This document shows, in pieces, positions 6,589 through 14,020 of a DNA stretch of 64,000 nucleotides. The position numbers were made by a program, and so were the translations under genes. This DNA comes from Sphingomonas trueperi (GTDB taxonomy: Bacteria; Pseudomonadota; Alphaproteobacteria; Sphingomonadales; Sphingomonadaceae). Numbering within the stretch: position 1 is the stretch's first letter; every line of letters begins with the position of its first letter. Location of the stretch: positions 248,001 through 312,000 of the forward strand of contig NZ_JAATJB010000005.1 of assembly GCF_011927635.1 (NCBI RefSeq). Reading direction: 5' to 3'. The notes under the pieces are model-generated. The model searched no databases. It worked only from the letters and a program-made list of their open reading frames with translations, and was not told the origin of the DNA.

Positions 6589-6990
6589 TTACGCCTTGGC
6601 GGTGCGCGCGTCGAACGCTGCCCGCGCTGCCTCGATCCGCTCGAGATGGGTCGCCGCCCAGATCCACACGCCACAGAACGCCTCGGCCAGCGTGCCCCCC
6701 AGATCGGTGAGCCGATAGTCGACCCGCGGCGGGATCACGGCGTGGATGGTGCGGGTCACCAGCCCGTCGCGCTCCATCTGGCGCAGCGTCTGGGTGAGCA
6801 TCTTCTGGCTGATGCCGGGCACCGCCTTGCCGATCTGGGTGAAGCGCAACTCGCCCTGCTCGGTCAGCGTTTCGAGGATGAGCATCGTCCATTTGTCGGC
6901 GACGCGGCCGATCACCTCGGTGACCAACGCTTCCACGCGCGGGTCGAGATCCGGATAGTCGGCATGGGGTGTGGCAGCGGGGGCAGGCAT
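6589..6990 (-). CDS. HxlR-family winged-helix regulator
   Basis: 133 aa from ATG 6990 (AGAGAG site upstream; an in-frame ATG at 7074 lies in the promoter region and is less likely). The HxlR/MarR-like winged helix is plain: VADKWTMLILETL, LRFTQIGKAVPGISQKMLTQTLRQMERDGLV and RVDYRLTDLG. There is no conserved Cys near the N-terminus as in redox-sensing HxlR proteins. It is divergently transcribed from the short-chain dehydrogenase at 7090 with 99 bases between, the usual position for control of its neighbour; ligand unknown. Confidence 0.9.
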   Translation of the reverse strand: MPAPAATPHADYPDLDPRVEALVTEVIGRVADKWTMLILETLTEQGELRFTQIGKAVPGISQKMLTQTLRQMERDGLVTRTIHAVIPPRVDYRLTDLGGTLAEAFCGVWIWAATHLERIEAARAAFDARTAKA

Positions 6991-7089
6991 CGAGTCACTC
7001 TCTTTTGGGTGGGTATAAATCTTTCGGGTGCCTTCTTTCGTTGGGAGCCTAGCGGCGTACATCGCCGCCAGCAATCAGCACTGGAGGCG

Positions 7090-7869
7090 ATGATGAAGAC
7101 CCAAGGCAACACCATCCTGATCACCGGCGGCGGCTCGGGCATCGGCGCGGCACTCGCGCACCGGTTCCACGACGCCGGCAACACCGTGATCGTCGCGGGG
7201 CGGCGGCGCGAGGCGCTGGAGGCGGCCTGCGAAGGCCGGGCCAACATGCACGCGCTGACGCTCGACGTGGAAACCGCCGAGGGCGTGGCGGACTTCGCCG
7301 GCCGGCTGCTGGCGGCACATCCCGCCGTAAACGTCCTGATCAACAATGCCGGGATCATGCGCTTCGAGGCGCTCGACGCCAAGCGCGACCTCGCCGATGC
7401 GGAGGCCACCATCGCAACCAATCTGCTCGGCCCGATCCGGCTGATCGACGCGCTGATCGAGCATCTCGCTGCCACCCCCGATGCGGCGATCGTCAACGTC
7501 ACCTCGGGGCTGGCCTTCGTGCCGCTGGTGACGACCCCGACCTACAACGCCACCAAGGCGGCGATGCACAGCTACACCGTGTCGCTCCGCGCGGTTCTGG
7601 AGGGCAAGGTCGAGGTGATCGAACTCGCGCCCCCGGCGGTGCAGACCGAGCTGACCCCGGGGCAGAGCCAGCGGCCGGGCTACCAGCCGCTCGACGACTT
7701 CGCCGACGAAGTGATGGCGCTGTTCGGGAAACAGCCGACGCCGAAGGAGGTGCTGGTGGAGCGGGTGAAGTTCCTCCGCGATGCCGAGCGCGAAGGCCGG
7801 TTCGACGAGACGCTCGCGCAACTGGCGGCAATGACCAAGGCAGCGCGCGAAGCGGTGGAGACTTCTTAA
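7090..7869 (+). CDS. Short-chain dehydrogenase/reductase (DltE-like)
   Basis: 259 aa. Cofactor motif TGGGSGIG (about 12-19), NNAG (about 87-90), catalytic Ser in NVTSG, and YNATK with the Tyr-Lys pair (about 153-157). The presence of RR after beta-2 (VAGRRREA) suggests NADP(H). The length and C-terminal extension (QPTPKEVLVERVKFLRDAEREGRFDE) fit the DltE/YdfG-like group. Two adjacent ATGs (7090, 7093) follow GGAGG. The divergent HxlR gene probably regulates it; HxlR/SDR pairs often respond to reactive aldehydes or quinones, but no substrate can be assigned. Confidence 0.88.
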   Translation: MMKTQGNTILITGGGSGIGAALAHRFHDAGNTVIVAGRRREALEAACEGRANMHALTLDVETAEGVADFAGRLLAAHPAVNVLINNAGIMRFEALDAKRDLADAEATIATNLLGPIRLIDALIEHLAATPDAAIVNVTSGLAFVPLVTTPTYNATKAAMHSYTVSLRAVLEGKVEVIELAPPAVQTELTPGQSQRPGYQPLDDFADEVMALFGKQPTPKEVLVERVKFLRDAEREGRFDETLAQLAAMTKAAREAVETS

Positions 7870-7870
7870 G

Positions 7871-7975
7871 TCCCTCCTCCTCCTCGGAGGTGGGGGTGGA
7901 GGGATTCCAGAACCTCTGCTGGTCTCGGTGAGACACTTCCCCACCCCAACCCCTCCCCTGAAGGGGAGGGGCTAG
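7871..7975. repeat. 105-bp repeat element, intergenic copy
   Basis: Begins with a CCTCCTCC/GGAGG-type hairpin and ends with CCCCTCCCC-tgaa-GGGGAGGGG. Its reverse complement matches 50635-50739 inside mutL at most positions, including the first 23 bases and the central run GTCTCACCGAGACCA. It lies just after the stop of the dehydrogenase gene, where its hairpins may also help end transcription. Confidence 0.85.
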
Positions 7976-7976
7976 A

Positions 7977-8020
7977 GCATTTTCAAGTTGACCGTATACG
8001 GTCAACGACTCGGAAAATGC
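7977..8020. repeat. Nested palindrome
   Basis: A perfect 20-base palindrome (7987-8006, arms GTTGACCGTA/TACGGTCAAC) is enclosed by GCATTTTC (7977-7984) and GAAAATGC (8013-8020). It follows the 105-bp repeat directly and starts two bases after a CTAGAG that recurs in the next element. It may be a small palindromic repeat or a protein-binding site; no gene starts nearby on either side. Confidence 0.7.
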
Positions 8021-8033
8021 GGCAAACAAACAT

Positions 8034-8068
8034 CTAGAGCGTCTTCACCCATGGTGAAAACGCTCTAG
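8034..8068. repeat. CTAGAGCGT...ACGCTCTAG palindromic repeat
   Basis: Arms 8034-8049 and 8053-8068 pair at 15 of 16 positions around a 3-base centre (CAT). Elements beginning CTAGAGC are widespread in sphingomonad and other alphaproteobacterial intergenic DNA, to my knowledge. No open frame covers it. Confidence 0.7.
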
Positions 8069-8110
8069 GAGTGCGACCTCGGTGTCGAGTTCCTTAGCCC
8101 CTGAAAATGA

Positions 8111-8138
8111 AACGGCCGGGGATCGCTCCCCGGCCGTT
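8111..8138 (-). terminator. Rho-independent terminator of the deoxyhypusine-synthase-like gene
   Basis: A perfect 12-bp stem (8111-8122 with 8127-8138, GC-rich, 4-base loop) lies 23 bases past the end of the leftward gene at 8161. On that strand it is followed by TTTCATTTTCAG, a usable T-rich tract. Confidence 0.85.
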
Positions 8139-8160
8139 CCGTTTGTCGGTCCCGAAAGGC

Positions 8161-9240
8161 TCAGGCGAACAGCTTCGCCCAACCGCGCTTGGCGCGATCC
8201 TTCCAGTAGCCGCGGTGATAGGCGTCGGACGCCAGCAGCGGCATCACCGAACCGGCTTCCGCGAACACCATCTGCTCGATGCCGGTGTTCACCTTGCCCC
8301 AGCTGGCGGCTTCCTGCAGCGTCGAGGACGAGCAGGCGCCGTCGCGCACGTCGGCCACGGTGATCTGCACCGCGTACTTGTGCACTTCCACGTCCTCATG
8401 GCCGAGGATCTCGGCGCAGACGACGGTGTCCTGGATGAAGTTCTTCGGCACGCCGCCGCCGATCATCAGCAGGCCGGTGGTGCCCGCCTGGATCTTGATC
8501 TCGGTCAGCTCGCGGAAGTCCGCGACCGCGTCGATCATCAGGTAGGGCTTGCCCGCCTTCATCTGGTCGACCTGGTGCTTGACGAGGCCGAAGCCGGCCG
8601 AGCTGTCGACGAACGCCGGGCAGAAGATCGGCACGTCATGCTCATAGGCGAGCTTGACCAGGCTGTTTTCCTTCTTGCCGTGCTCCGAGAGGTACTTGCC
8701 CATCTCGCGGATGAAGGCGCGGCTCGAATAGGCGCGCGGCTCCAGCTCGTTCGCGATCTTGTTGATCGTGAAGTCGCAGTCCTGGAGCTGCTCCTCGTCG
8801 ATGTAGGTGTCGTAGATGCGGTCGATATAGAGCGAGCGCAGCGTGTCGTCGTCGGGGATCTCCAGCGCCTGATAGTGCTTGTGGCCCAGGCCCTCGAAGA
8901 AATCCATGTCGACGATGGTGGCGCCGGTGGCGACGATCACGTCGACCATGTTGTTGCGCACCAGATCGGCATAAAGGTCCATGCAGCCGCCGGCCGAGGT
9001 CGAGCCCGCGATCACGAGGCAGACCGTGCAGTCCTTGTCGGCCAGCATGTCGTTATAGATCTTGGTGGCGCGGCCGAGATCGCGGCTGGTGAAGCTCATA
9101 TCGGCCATCGCGTCGACGATCGGGCGCGCGTCGAAGCTCTTGATGTCGATGTGCTTGACCTGCTTGGAAAGCAGTTCGGCCTTGCGGGTGTCGTTGATCG
9201 GGGCGTTGGCCGCCGCGGTCTTGGTGAGGCTGTCGGTCAT
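8161..9240 (-). CDS. Deoxyhypusine-synthase-like polyamine enzyme
   Basis: 359 aa from ATG 9240 with a GGGAG site. The DHS fold is recognisable: LVIAGSTSAGG near the NAD site, then TGLLMIGGGVPKNF, then the lysine region EAASWGKV, where the DHS active-site Lys is expected. Bacteria lack eIF5A, so bacterial members transfer the aminobutyl group to small amines: putrescine (giving homospermidine) or agmatine (1,9-bis(guanidino)-5-aza-nonane synthase). Which substrate applies here is not clear. The upstream decarboxylase (9442-10668) in the same direction supports a polyamine route, and homospermidine is a marker polyamine of Sphingomonas. The gene has its own terminator and repeat DNA before its start. 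Confidence 0.88.
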   Translation of the reverse strand: MTDSLTKTAAANAPINDTRKAELLSKQVKHIDIKSFDARPIVDAMADMSFTSRDLGRATKIYNDMLADKDCTVCLVIAGSTSAGGCMDLYADLVRNNMVDVIVATGATIVDMDFFEGLGHKHYQALEIPDDDTLRSLYIDRIYDTYIDEEQLQDCDFTINKIANELEPRAYSSRAFIREMGKYLSEHGKKENSLVKLAYEHDVPIFCPAFVDSSAGFGLVKHQVDQMKAGKPYLMIDAVADFRELTEIKIQAGTTGLLMIGGGVPKNFIQDTVVCAEILGHEDVEVHKYAVQITVADVRDGACSSSTLQEAASWGKVNTGIEQMVFAEAGSVMPLLASDAYHRGYWKDRAKRGWAKLFA

Positions 9241-9302
9241 GGGAACTCCCATTTTCACATGGCCGCCGTCATTCAAAGGGGACGCGGAAACCCGTTCTTG
9301 CT

Positions 9303-9413
9303 CCCCCTCCCGCGTGCGGGAGGGGGCCGGGGGGTGGGCGCCCGCTCGCCACCGGCGATCCGGTGCGAGGATGGCGGGGGCCCACCCCCAGCCCCTCCCG
9401 CATGCGGGAGGGG
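9303..9413. repeat. Paired GC-rich palindromes (REP-like)
   Basis: Two palindromes of the form CCCCTCCCGC-nn-GCGGGAGGGG (9303-9326 and 9392-9413) flank a spacer that itself has GGGTGGGC/GCCCACCC ends, so the whole block can fold as one nested structure. It sits between the decarboxylase stop and the start of the deoxyhypusine-synthase-like gene, i.e. inside a likely transcript. Other copies of the same palindrome are at 12170, 15885 and 61073. Confidence 0.85.
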
Positions 9414-9441
9414 AGTGCCTTTCGTCGCTACGAGTGCAGCG

Positions 9442-10668
9442 TTACAGCTTGACGACGTTCGAGGAAACCTCGGCCGTCTCGTCTTCGCCGGTATAGAGCG
9501 AGACCATCGGCTCGTCGTCGACGATCACCGTGTCGCCGGCGGTGAAGCCGTTGAAGCCGGTGCGCATCGCGGCACCATAGGCGCCGAGCATGCCGATCTC
9601 GATATAGTCGCCCGCCTGGATGTCGGCCGGCAGCTCGAACGGGCCCGCCATGCGATCCATGTCGTCGCAGGTGGGGCCGTAAAAGCTGAAGCCCATGTCC
9701 TTGGCGTTCGAATCCGGCTCGCGGAGGAGGCGGACCGGGAAGCGCCAGCCGATATGCGCCGCATCGAACAGTGCGCCATAGGCACCATCATTGATGTACA
9801 GTTCGTCGCCGCGACGACGCTCGACGCGTACGATCAGCGAGCTGTATTCGGCGCACAGCGCGCGGCCCGGCTCGGCCCACAGCTCTGCCGAATAGGAAAT
9901 CGGCAGGCTTTCGAAGGCGCGATGGATCGTCGCGAAATAGCGCTCGAGCGGTGGCGGCTCCATGCCGGGATAGCTGGACGGAAACCCGCCGCCGACATCG
10001 ACGACATCGACCGTAACGCCCGCCTCGACGATGGCGGCGCGGGCGCGCTCCATCGCATTGGCATAGGCTTCCGGCGACATCGCCTGGCTGCCGACATGGA
10101 AGCAGATGCCCAGGGCATCCGCCACCTGGCGAACCGCGATCAGCAGGTCCTTGCTCTCGCCCGGGCCGACGCCGAACTTCGACGCGAGGCTGAGCTTCGA
10201 GTGATCCGACGAAACGCGGAGGCGTACGCACAGCGTGAGATCGGTGGCGCCCTTGGTGGCACGCACGATCTTGTCCAGCTCTTCCATGCTGTCCAGGCTG
10301 AATACGCGAACGCCATGCTCGAAATACGCCTCGGCGATGGCTTCCTCAGCCTTTACCGGGTGCATGAAGCACAGGGTTGCTTGCGGCGCGACACCGGCAA
10401 CGAGGCGAACCTCGGCGATCGATGCGACGTCGAAATGCGTGATTCCGCTCTCCCACAGGATCCGGATCAGATCCGGCGAGGGATTGGCCTTCACGGCATA
10501 CATCGAGCGACCCGGGAACTTCTCTGCGAAGAACCGGGCCGCACGCGATGCGGCGTGCGGGCGGACGAGCGTTACCGGCTGGACCGGACGAAGCTTAGCG
10601 ATATCGGCAACACGGGTGGTGCCGACGAGGGTGGTCGCTAACCCCAGCGCGCGATGATGCTTGTGCAA
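9442..10668 (-). CDS. Ornithine/lysine decarboxylase, PLP fold type III
   Basis: Alanine-racemase-fold decarboxylase of about 408 aa. Marks: YAVKANP with the PLP lysine (about 58-64), HVGSQ, DVGGGFP (the PLP phosphate loop) and the C-terminal YGPTCDDMDRM, whose Cys-Asp is the catalytic pair of the partner subunit. It makes putrescine and/or cadaverine. The start is not an ATG: a TTG at 10668 lies 9 bases after GGAGG and gives MHKHHRALGLATTLV, which looks like the family N-terminus; no ATG fits as well. It leads into the deoxyhypusine-synthase-like gene, to which it would supply the diamine. Confidence 0.92.
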   Translation of the reverse strand: MHKHHRALGLATTLVGTTRVADIAKLRPVQPVTLVRPHAASRAARFFAEKFPGRSMYAVKANPSPDLIRILWESGITHFDVASIAEVRLVAGVAPQATLCFMHPVKAEEAIAEAYFEHGVRVFSLDSMEELDKIVRATKGATDLTLCVRLRVSSDHSKLSLASKFGVGPGESKDLLIAVRQVADALGICFHVGSQAMSPEAYANAMERARAAIVEAGVTVDVVDVGGGFPSSYPGMEPPPLERYFATIHRAFESLPISYSAELWAEPGRALCAEYSSLIVRVERRRGDELYINDGAYGALFDAAHIGWRFPVRLLREPDSNAKDMGFSFYGPTCDDMDRMAGPFELPADIQAGDYIEIGMLGAYGAAMRTGFNGFTAGDTVIVDDEPMVSLYTGEDETAEVSSNVVKL

Positions 10669-10822
10669 CTCAAGGGACCTCCAAATGCCGTGAGGCAAAC
10701 ATTGACGAAAAGCTGCCTTGCGGTTGGAAGTCCCATGGGGCAGCGGAGGAGCGCACATATGCGCGTCGGTCCCCCGTGTAAAGTGATTCTGGGGTAGGTT
10801 TTTCTACGGCGAGGGATGTTCT

Positions 10823-11791
10823 GTGACGATTTTGCGACAGCCTACCCGTGCAGGGGTCCGCGATGCCGCCGCCAAGGTGGCGGCGATCCTGCCGCCGACC
10901 CCGCTGCTCGTGCAGGAGGTGCGTGGCGTGGCGGTGGCGTTCAAGGCGGAAAGCCTGCAGCCGATCGGCGCGTTCAAGATCCGTGGCGCCTGGCACCGGC
11001 TGACCGCATTGGACGCGCGGGTGCGGGACAAGGGCGTGGTCGCCTTCTCCTCGGGCAATCATGCGCAGGGCGTCGCCTGGGCGGCCAAGCGGCTGGGCAT
11101 TCCTGCGGTGATCGTGATGCCGGCCGACGCGCCCAGGGTGAAGCTGGAGGCGACGCTGGCGCTGGGGGCCGAGGTGGTGCGCTATGACCGCGCCACCGAA
11201 AGCCGCGAGAAGATCGCCGAGCAGCTCGCCCATGCCCGCGGCGCGGCGCTGGTGCCGAGCTTCGACGACACCTGGATCATCGAGGGGCAGGGGAGCGCCG
11301 GCATCGAAGCCGCCAGGCAGATGGCCGAGGCGGGGCGGGAAGGCCCCGCGCGGGTGCTGGTGCCCTGCGGCGGCGGCGGGCTTTCGGCCGGGATTGCGCT
11401 GGCGCTGCCCGAGGCGGAGATCTTCCCCGTGGAGCCCGAAGGCTGGGACGACATGCGCCGGAGTCTCGAAGCGGGTTGGATCGAACCGGTTGGGGACAAT
11501 CCGCCCCCCACGGCGTGCGATTCACTGCAGACTCAGCGGGTTTCGTCGCTTACCTTCGACGTGCTTGCGCGGCGTGGTGCGACCGGCATCGCGGTGAGCG
11601 AGCGGGAGATCAGAATCGCACAACGCTGGGCGGCGGCAAAGCTGCGCCTGGTGGTGGAGCCGGGCGGGGCGGCGGGAATCGCCGCGTTGCTCGCGGGCAA
11701 GATACCGGCGGAACCCGGAACGCTGGTGATCGTTTCGGGCGGCAATGTCGACCAGGAGGACTATGCGCGGACGCTCGGGGGCACGGAATGA
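10823..11791 (+). CDS. Threonine/serine dehydratase, catabolic type
   Basis: 322 aa, PLP fold type II. The PLP lysine is in GAFKIRGA (about 49-56), the glycine loop is CGGGGLSAG (about 182-190), and SSGNHAQG (about 76-83) binds the substrate carboxylate. There is no C-terminal ACT regulatory domain, so it resembles biodegradative threonine ammonia-lyase or serine racemase rather than biosynthetic IlvA. GTG start at 10823 after GAGGG. Divergent from the decarboxylase. It overlaps the start of a small membrane-protein gene downstream. Confidence 0.88.
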   Translation: MTILRQPTRAGVRDAAAKVAAILPPTPLLVQEVRGVAVAFKAESLQPIGAFKIRGAWHRLTALDARVRDKGVVAFSSGNHAQGVAWAAKRLGIPAVIVMPADAPRVKLEATLALGAEVVRYDRATESREKIAEQLAHARGAALVPSFDDTWIIEGQGSAGIEAARQMAEAGREGPARVLVPCGGGGLSAGIALALPEAEIFPVEPEGWDDMRRSLEAGWIEPVGDNPPPTACDSLQTQRVSSLTFDVLARRGATGIAVSEREIRIAQRWAAAKLRLVVEPGGAAGIAALLAGKIPAEPGTLVIVSGGNVDQEDYARTLGGTE

Positions 11792-11975
11792 TCGCGGGAA
11801 TCCGGTCGGCGGGGCCATCGCCCAGGTCGCCAGCATCGGCACGCTGGCGCTCGGCCATTTCCTCTGGTTCACGCTGCGCATCGCCTATCGCAGTGATCCC
11901 AAGCTGGCGGCGGCCGCGGCCTGCGGCTGCGTCTGCGTCGTCACGGGCGTGACCGTATGGGCGGTGGTGACCTGA
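11763..11975 (+). CDS. Small membrane protein, 70 aa
   Basis: Overlaps the last 29 bases of the dehydratase gene in another frame. The ATG at 11763 has AGGAGG just upstream; other starts are possible. After a basic head (MRGRSGARNDRGNP) there are two hydrophobic stretches (about residues 18-35 and 46-70) separated by RIAYRSDPK. It is followed by, and overlaps by 19 bases, a second small membrane-protein gene, so the pair is probably translated together. Family not recognised. Confidence 0.55.
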   Translation: MRGRSGARNDRGNPVGGAIAQVASIGTLALGHFLWFTLRIAYRSDPKLAAAAACGCVCVVTGVTVWAVVT

Positions 11976-12145
11976 GCGCGCTTTCGGGCCTGTATCCGCT
12001 GACCATGGGCCTCGCCATGCTGGCGGTGCTGGCGCTCGGCTGGGGTGGGGTGACGGTGCTCCGCCGCGGCGATCGCCAGCGCGGCGTGCTGATGCTGGTA
12101 TGTGCGCTGGTGATTTTGGCCAACGTGTTGATCTGGACGGTGTAG
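11957..12145 (+). CDS. Small membrane protein, 62 aa
   Basis: ATG at 11957 lies inside the end of the preceding small gene. The product has two predicted membrane helices (about 12-32 and 43-61) joined by a short basic loop (LRRGDRQRG). It has no recognisable motif. The tight overlap with the upstream gene suggests a two-part membrane complex. Repeat DNA follows immediately downstream. Confidence 0.55.
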   Translation: MGGGDLSALSGLYPLTMGLAMLAVLALGWGGVTVLRRGDRQRGVLMLVCALVILANVLIWTV

Positions 12146-12169
12146 GGCTGCGACCTCGCAAGCTGCGCT

Positions 12170-12272
12170 CCCCTCCCGCTTGCGGGAGGGGGCGGGGGGG
12201 GGGGATGGCCGAAGCGTTGCTATTCCCTCCACGTCGGTCCCTCCCCGAGCCCCTCCCGAAAGCGGGGAGGGG
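12170..12272. repeat. Paired GC-rich palindromes (REP-like)
   Basis: First palindrome CCCCTCCCGC-tt-GCGGGAGGGG (12170-12191), then a G-run, a spacer of about 55 bases, then CCCCTCCC-gaaagcg-GGGAGGGG (12250-12272). The first is identical in sequence to the one at 61073-61094. The block fills most of the space between the small membrane genes and the next hydrolase and may also stop transcription. Confidence 0.85.
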
Positions 12273-12370
12273 CGCTCACGGGCGCGGGATCGTTACATCT
12301 TGCGACCTTTTCCGAGTCGACCCACCCGGCACCCACGCGATATCCTGCCGCTCGCAGCAGGAGAGCCAGG

Positions 12371-13258
12371 ATGCGCGCGATCGGGTGGGTGGTAGCCGGA
12401 CTGTTCCTCGCGGGCCCGCCCGTGCTCGCCCAGCAGCAAGTCGCACCCGCGGCGCCCTTGGCCTCCGCACCGAAGCACAACCTCGCCTACGGCACCGCGC
12501 CCGAGCAGACGCTCGACTACTACCCGCCGACCGTCTTCACCCGCAGCGCGCCGCCGCTGATCGTCTTCGTCCATGGCGGCGGCTGGGAGCATGGCGCGAA
12601 GGACAATGCGACCGGGGCGGCCAAGATCCGGCATTTTACCGGCAATGGCTATGCCTTCGCCACGATCGACTATCGGCTGGTGCCCGGCGCCACCGTGGAG
12701 CAGCAGGCGCAGGACGTGGCGACCGCACTCGCCTGGCTGGTGGCGCATGCGCGCGACCTCGGCTTCAACCCGAACCGCATGGTGCTGATGGGGCATAGCG
12801 CCGGCGCGCATCTTGCCGCGCTGGTCGCCACCGATCCGCGCTACATGCACGCGCAGGACCTGATGCTCGACCAGCTGCGCGGCGTGGTGCTGCTCGATGG
12901 TGCGGCCTATGACGTGCCCGCGCAAATGGCCGAGGCCGGGCGCTTCATGCGGCCGATCTATACCAAGGCGTTCGGCACCGATCCGGCGCGGCAGCGCGCG
13001 CTGTCGCCGGTCGCGCATAGCAAGGGGCCGAACGTGCTGTCGTTCCTGATCCTCCACGTCCAGCGCGAGGACGGCACGCGCCAGTCCGAAGCGCTCGCCA
13101 GGGCGCTGCGTGCGGAAGGATCGAAGGTGGAGGTGCAGGGCTTTGAAGGCCGGGGCCTGCGCGGTCATGTCGCGATGAACCGGCAACTGGGCGAGGCGGA
13201 CTATCCCGCCACCGCCGTGGTCGATCGCTGGCTCAGCGCGACGTTCGCGCCGCGCTGA
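12371..13258 (+). CDS. Secreted alpha/beta hydrolase (HSL/BD-FAE-like esterase)
   Basis: 295 aa with a signal peptide (ending near PVLAQ). Oxyanion loop FVHGGGWEHG (about 66-75), nucleophile elbow GHSAG (about 141-145) and a final His in GLRGHVAMN complete a normal esterase triad. The closest described groups are the BD-FAE/carboxylesterase enzymes with the HGGG motif. It probably acts in the periplasm on a small or carbohydrate-linked ester; substrate not inferable. It stands alone between repeat DNA and a convergent gene. Confidence 0.85.
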   Translation: MRAIGWVVAGLFLAGPPVLAQQQVAPAAPLASAPKHNLAYGTAPEQTLDYYPPTVFTRSAPPLIVFVHGGGWEHGAKDNATGAAKIRHFTGNGYAFATIDYRLVPGATVEQQAQDVATALAWLVAHARDLGFNPNRMVLMGHSAGAHLAALVATDPRYMHAQDLMLDQLRGVVLLDGAAYDVPAQMAEAGRFMRPIYTKAFGTDPARQRALSPVAHSKGPNVLSFLILHVQREDGTRQSEALARALRAEGSKVEVQGFEGRGLRGHVAMNRQLGEADYPATAVVDRWLSATFAPR

Positions 13259-13271
13259 GCCGCCAGGATCC

Positions 13272-13928
13272 TCAGCGGATCGGGCAGTTGGGGTCGAGCC
13301 GCATGTCGAGATAGCGGTCGACCGAGCCCATCAGCTGGTCCATCTCGTGCTCGAAGAAATGGTTCGCGCCGGGCACGGTATCGTGGTGGATGGTGATGTG
13401 CTTCTGGGTGCGCAGCTTGTCGACCAGCTTCTGCACCGCGCCGGGGGTCACGACCTCGTCCTGCTCGCCCTGGATGATGATGCCCGAGCTGGGGCAGGGT
13501 GCGAGGAAGGTGAAGTCGAACATGTTCGCCGGCGGCGCGACCGAGATGAAGCCGCGGATTTCCGGGCGGCGCATCAGCAGCTGCATGCCGATCCAGGCGC
13601 CGAAGCCGAAGCCCGCGACCCAGGTGGACGACGCCTCGGGGTGGAAGCTCTGCACCCAGTCGAGCGCGCTCGCCGCGTCGGAGAGTTCGCCGATGCCGTT
13701 GTCGAAGGTGCCCTGGCTCTTGCCGACGCCGCGGAAGTTGAAGCGCAGCGTCGCGAAGCCGCGGCGCTGGAAGGTCTTGTAGAGATCCTGGACGATGCGG
13801 TTGTTCATCGTGCCGCCCGCATTGGGATGCGGGTGGAGGATCATCGCAACCGGTGCGCGCGGGCGCGGCGCGGGAGCGAAGCGGCCCTCGAGGCGGCCTT
13901 CGGGTCCGGGGAAAATGACTTCGGGCAA
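13272..13928 (-). CDS. COG2945-type alpha/beta hydrolase with Gly in place of Ser
   Basis: 218 aa, cytoplasmic. The family pattern is strong: LHPHPNAGGTMNN (about 31-43), FRGVGKSQG, then VAGFGFGAWIGMQLLMRRPE and a late GANHFF holding the catalytic His. In relatives I know the elbow reads GFSFGA; here residue 108 is Gly (codon GGC), one base from AGC Ser. The rest of the fold is intact, so it may have lost hydrolysis and kept a binding role, or use another residue. Divergent from the cysteine desulfurase operon. Confidence 0.85.
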   Translation of the reverse strand: MPEVIFPGPEGRLEGRFAPAPRPRAPVAMILHPHPNAGGTMNNRIVQDLYKTFQRRGFATLRFNFRGVGKSQGTFDNGIGELSDAASALDWVQSFHPEASSTWVAGFGFGAWIGMQLLMRRPEIRGFISVAPPANMFDFTFLAPCPSSGIIIQGEQDEVVTPGAVQKLVDKLRTQKHITIHHDTVPGANHFFEHEMDQLMGSVDRYLDMRLDPNCPIR

Positions 13929-14020
13929 GGCGGATCCTGTTCAATAGGGAGATGCGCGGTGGAGCGCAGGAACATGGTCGCTATATAGGCAGCGGGTCCC
14001 TTCACGCAATTGGAACGCCA

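Noticed and set aside
8107..10641. A very long open frame (844 codons) on the + strand
   Set aside because: It is antisense to the decarboxylase and the deoxyhypusine-synthase-like gene, has a repetitive Arg/Ala/Val composition and no recognisable domain. Such frames are expected in GC-rich DNA.
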